Part shown: piece after piece, positions 61,691 to 64,000 of the stretch
How positions within the stretch are numbered: position 1 is the first letter of the stretch
Layout: each line of letters starts with the position of its first letter
Assembly (NCBI RefSeq): GCF_014212495.1
Contig: NZ_JACKZC010000001.1
Location: forward strand, 372,001 to 436,000
DNA length: 64,000 nucleotides
Reading direction: 5' to 3'
Source of the DNA: Pontibacter sp. Tf4
GTDB taxonomy: Bacteria > Bacteroidota > Bacteroidia > Cytophagales > Hymenobacteraceae
The notes under the pieces: model-generated
Told to the model about the DNA's origin: nothing
Seen by the model: only the letters and a program-made list of their open reading frames with translations
Database searches by the model: none
Program-made: the position numbers and the translations under genes

Positions 61691-62473
61691 CTACCAGCTG
61701 CTGCTCGCGCCGCCGCCGCCGAAGGAGCCTCCTCCAAAGCCCCCAAAGCCGCCGCCACCTCCGCCGCCGCCAAAAATACCGCCGCCGGTCCGGAACGTGC
61801 CAAAGCCGCCCGGAATAATAATAGGACCACCAAAGGTGCGGGAATAGCCCCGGCCACCTCGGCCGCCACCGCCTCCTCTGCCAAACCTCGAGAAGATGAA
61901 CAGCACCAGCAACGCAATAATGATAATGAACATGATAGAGGGCCCGCCTTCGCCATCTGCATTCTGGCCTGGTTCGGCCTGGTACTCGCCGCTGGCCACG
62001 CTGATGATAAACGATGTGGCATCATCCAGCCCTTTGTAAAACTCGCCTTGCTGAAAATTTGGCTTTAACGTGTACTCTGTGATGCGCTTGGCAATGGCAT
62101 CGGGCACCAGGTGCTCCATGCCGTAACCGGTTTGTATGGCTACTTTGCGCTGCTCTATGGCTACCAGAATAACAATGCCGTTGTCGAATTTTGCAGAGCC
62201 TACGCCCCAGCGCTCACCTAATTCGGCCGCATACTGGTTGGCATCGTAATCGCCGATAGATTTAATGGTAACAATAGCGATCTGGGTAGAGGTGGTATCG
62301 TTATAGTTTACCAGTTTATGCTCCAGTGCTGCTTCTTCCTGCTGGGTCAGGATGTCGGCCAAGTCGTTTACCAGGCGCGGCGGGTTAGGCCGTGGCGGAA
62401 AATCGCTGTCCTGGGCAAGGGCCAGCAGCGGCAGGCAACAAAGGCAGAGAAAAAGTATCGCGTATCTGAGCAT
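61691..62473 (-). CDS. TPM-domain protein with membrane anchor and Gly-rich tail (YgcG-like)
   Basis: 260 residues. Signal peptide (LLALAQ). TPM domain about 30-165 (RLVNDLADILTQQEEAALEHKL, IAIVTIKSIGDYDANQYAAELGERWGVG, NGIVILVAIEQRKVAIQTGYGMEHLVPDAI), a transmembrane helix (IMFIIIIALLVLFIF) about 180-195, then a Gly/Arg-rich low-complexity tail ending GGASSSW. TPM proteins paired with LemA are common; the exact function is unclear, though stress or membrane maintenance roles have been proposed. Overlaps no neighbour; 6 bp separate it from the upstream TPM gene. Confidence 0.92.
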   Translation of the reverse strand: MLRYAILFLCLCCLPLLALAQDSDFPPRPNPPRLVNDLADILTQQEEAALEHKLVNYNDTTSTQIAIVTIKSIGDYDANQYAAELGERWGVGSAKFDNGIVILVAIEQRKVAIQTGYGMEHLVPDAIAKRITEYTLKPNFQQGEFYKGLDDATSFIISVASGEYQAEPGQNADGEGGPSIMFIIIIALLVLFIFSRFGRGGGGGRGGRGYSRTFGGPIIIPGGFGTFRTGGGIFGGGGGGGGFGGFGGGSFGGGGASSSW

Positions 62474-62479
62474 AGGAAG

Positions 62480-62917
62480 TTATTTTCCGAACGAGATGTC
62501 GTCGCGAAGTTCGTTCACGTCTCCTTCTCTGTTGAATGGGAAATGCGTTTTAAGCTGCTGACCAGCCATTTTTATACCATTAGCCAGGCCGGTTGCATAC
62601 TTTTTCTGCTTAAAATGGCGGATCACTTCGGCGGTAATATCTTCCCAGAAATGGTCGGGCACGTTGGCGTTTATACCGGCATCACCGATCACGGCAAACT
62701 GATGGTCTTTAATGGCCATGTAAAAAAGCACTCCGTTGCGGAGTTTGGTCAGGTGCATGTGCAGCTCGGCAAATACTTCGGTGGCGCGGTCCAGCACATC
62801 GCCCTGGCAGTGGTTTTCGATGTGCACGCGTATCTCCCCGGAGGTGTTCTGCTCCGCTTCCTGTATGGCCGCCATGATCAGCTGCTCATCTTCCGGCGTT
62901 ATAATGTCTTGGGGCAT
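62480..62917 (-). CDS. Small TPM-domain protein without signal peptide
   Basis: 145 residues: MPQDIITPEDEQLIMAAIQEAEQNTSGEIRVHIENHC, then TEVFAELHMHLTKLRNGVLFYMAIKDHQFAVIGDAGINANVP and HFWEDITAEVIRHFKQKKYATGLANGIKMAG. This is the TPM fold without the signal and tail of its neighbour. Middle gene of a LemA-TPM-TPM operon; acts presumably in the cytoplasm or at the membrane face. Confidence 0.9.
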   Translation of the reverse strand: MPQDIITPEDEQLIMAAIQEAEQNTSGEIRVHIENHCQGDVLDRATEVFAELHMHLTKLRNGVLFYMAIKDHQFAVIGDAGINANVPDHFWEDITAEVIRHFKQKKYATGLANGIKMAGQQLKTHFPFNREGDVNELRDDISFGK

Positions 62918-63012
62918 GACCTTGATGGTTAAATTGTTGGATTGTTAAATTGTTGTTAATCAGGCAGAAAAATAACAATTAAGCAATTCAGCCATTAAAC
63001 AATTTAAGTGAT

Positions 63013-63591
63013 TTAGAACTGTACCGTCGGGGCTTGCTGGGCTCCGGCTTCTGCTTCAAAGTAGCCTTTCTTCTCAAAATCGAACCAGCCGGCTATAATG
63101 TTGCGCGGGAACGAGCGGATGTAGGAATTGTAGTCCTGCACGGTCTCGTTAAACTTACGCCTTTCCACGGATATGCGGTTTTCGGTGCCTTCCAGCTGGG
63201 CCTGTAGTTCCAGGAAGTTCTGGTTGGCCTTCAGTTCCGGGTATTTTTCTACGGTAACCAGTAAGCGGCTTAGTGCACCCGACAGCTCGCCCTGTGCCTG
63301 CTGAAAACGCTGAATATTTTCCGGGGTAAGGTTATCCGGGCTGATGTTGACGCTGGTTGCTTTGGCACGGGCCTCTATTACACGTGTCAGGGTTTCCTGC
63401 TCAAAGTTGGCGGCGCCTTTCACGGTATTTACCAGGTTAGGGATCAGGTCGGCGCGGCGCTGGTAGGCGTTCTGTACGTTGGCCCAGGCAGCTTCCACGT
63501 TCTCGTCTTTGGCCACCATTTCGTTATAACCGCACGACGACTGCGAAGCCAGTACTACAAATCCGATCAGGTAAAATAATAGTCTTTTCAT
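63013..63591 (-). CDS. LemA-family protein
   Basis: 192 residues. N-terminal hydrophobic helix (LLFYLIGFVVLASQSSC) then the LemA helical core: GYNEMVAKDENVEAAWANVQNAYQRRADLIPNLVNTVKGAANFEQETLTRVIEARAKA, LSRLLVTVEKYPELKANQNFLELQAQLEGTENRISVERRKFNETVQDYNSYIRSFP. Conserved family of unknown molecular role, usually membrane-anchored with its helical domain outside. First gene of the LemA-TPM-TPM operon; 95 bp to the next gene. Confidence 0.95.
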   Translation of the reverse strand: MKRLLFYLIGFVVLASQSSCGYNEMVAKDENVEAAWANVQNAYQRRADLIPNLVNTVKGAANFEQETLTRVIEARAKATSVNISPDNLTPENIQRFQQAQGELSGALSRLLVTVEKYPELKANQNFLELQAQLEGTENRISVERRKFNETVQDYNSYIRSFPRNIIAGWFDFEKKGYFEAEAGAQQAPTVQF

Positions 63592-63910
63592 AAGTTTATG
63601 TTTGGTTTGGGGTATACGTTATAGTTGTGCTGGTAAGGCGTTATGAGTACGCAAATACAGCTCCATCGTTTAAAGTTAGCCTTTTTATATTAAGAAAAGC
63701 GAATATAAGGCTGGTGGTAACTATAGGCAAGCATGTAACAGAAGGCCTGAATTATAAGGCAGGCAGCTATGGCGCAAAGGATATAAGGCCGTGCGGGTAT
63801 AGTTTTTCGAAGATACTTAAAGGCCCGGAAACCCAGCTATAGCCCTTTTCAGGATATTTACTTATCTTAGCTTTTCCCGTATTACAACCTAAACTCAGAC
63901 GGAAAACATT

Positions 63911-64000
63911 ATGAAAAGAACCACTGTTCTACTGCTGGCTGGCGGCCTCACGGCTGTGTCGGCATGTAAATCCTCCCAAACAGAAACAACAAGTGTGAGT
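63911..64000 (+). CDS. Lipoprotein, 3' end outside window
   Basis: First 30 codons only: MKRTTVLLLAGGLTAVSAC followed by KSSQTETTSVS. The lipobox VSAC with a preceding hydrophobic helix indicates a lipoprotein. Divergent from the lemA gene. Nothing more can be said. Confidence 0.7.
   Translation, partial: MKRTTVLLLAGGLTAVSACKSSQTETTSVS

Noticed and set aside
1..64000. tRNA or rRNA genes
   Set aside because: No GTTCGAnTC-type T-loop with matching acceptor stem or rRNA-like block was found on either strand by reading.

Overview
The window reads as chromosomal DNA of a Bacteroidota bacterium of the Cytophagales, most like Hymenobacteraceae (a Pontibacter-type genome; this placement is inference). 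The support is type IX secretion (T9SS) cargo with both type A and type B C-terminal sorting domains, PorP/SprF-like proteins, a TonB receptor with an N-terminal carboxypeptidase-regulatory-like domain, a FadL porin, TAnnTTTG promoter elements and weak Shine-Dalgarno signals. No rRNA, tRNA, CRISPR array or complete insertion sequence was seen.

Layout. 1-1.7 kb: the end of a CopB-like copper ATPase and a DUF305 lipoprotein. 1.7-4.4 kb: a SRAP peptidase and an AT-rich relic of a mobile-element replication module (HTH protein, DnaC-like ATPase, truncated upstream gene). 4.5-5.4 kb: a divergent HxlR regulator / NTF2-like pair with a clear double operator. 5.6-23.8 kb: a surface and secretion region, with a secreted endonuclease I, two giant Ig-repeat type B cargo proteins each followed by a PorP/SprF protein, and an OmpA/PD40 protein. 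24.4-30.3 kb: a probable 3-hydroxybutyrate uptake and oxidation operon (symporter, exported hydrolase, TonB receptor, dehydrogenase), next to a LytTR regulator and a 7TM sensor kinase (30.7-33.7 kb). 33.8-36.5 kb: hydrolase, RlpA, DUF72. 37.4-41 kb: a paired M16 peptidase system, one subunit without the zinc motif. 41.2-46 kb: GDSL lipoprotein plus FadL, thioredoxin-reductase-like flavoprotein, cyanophycinase. 46.5-47.1 kb: three tandem tiny genes for short exported peptides. 47.5-56.7 kb: outer-membrane protein, ArfB, TreS-like amylase, site-2 protease, secreted matrixin, DUF3667, dGTPase. 57.7-60.5 kb: polA. 61.7-63.6 kb: LemA/TPM operon, then the first codons of a lipoprotein.

Three signals go beyond ordinary annotation. 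(1) The palindrome CTATAG, often as AACTATAG[CT], is scattered through nearly all spacers and many genes, in two reading frames and, in the third, only where it supplies a stop. (2) A roughly 245-bp structured repeat occurs three times inside modular repeat-rich spacers, two of the copies in inverted orientation around polA. (3) A run of 52-54-residue genes shares an N-terminal hydrophobic segment and, in two of them, a near-identical YPNLLPVV(E/D)VVA tail. I consider (2) and (3) the best candidates for undescribed biology and (1) the most striking genome-scale pattern.
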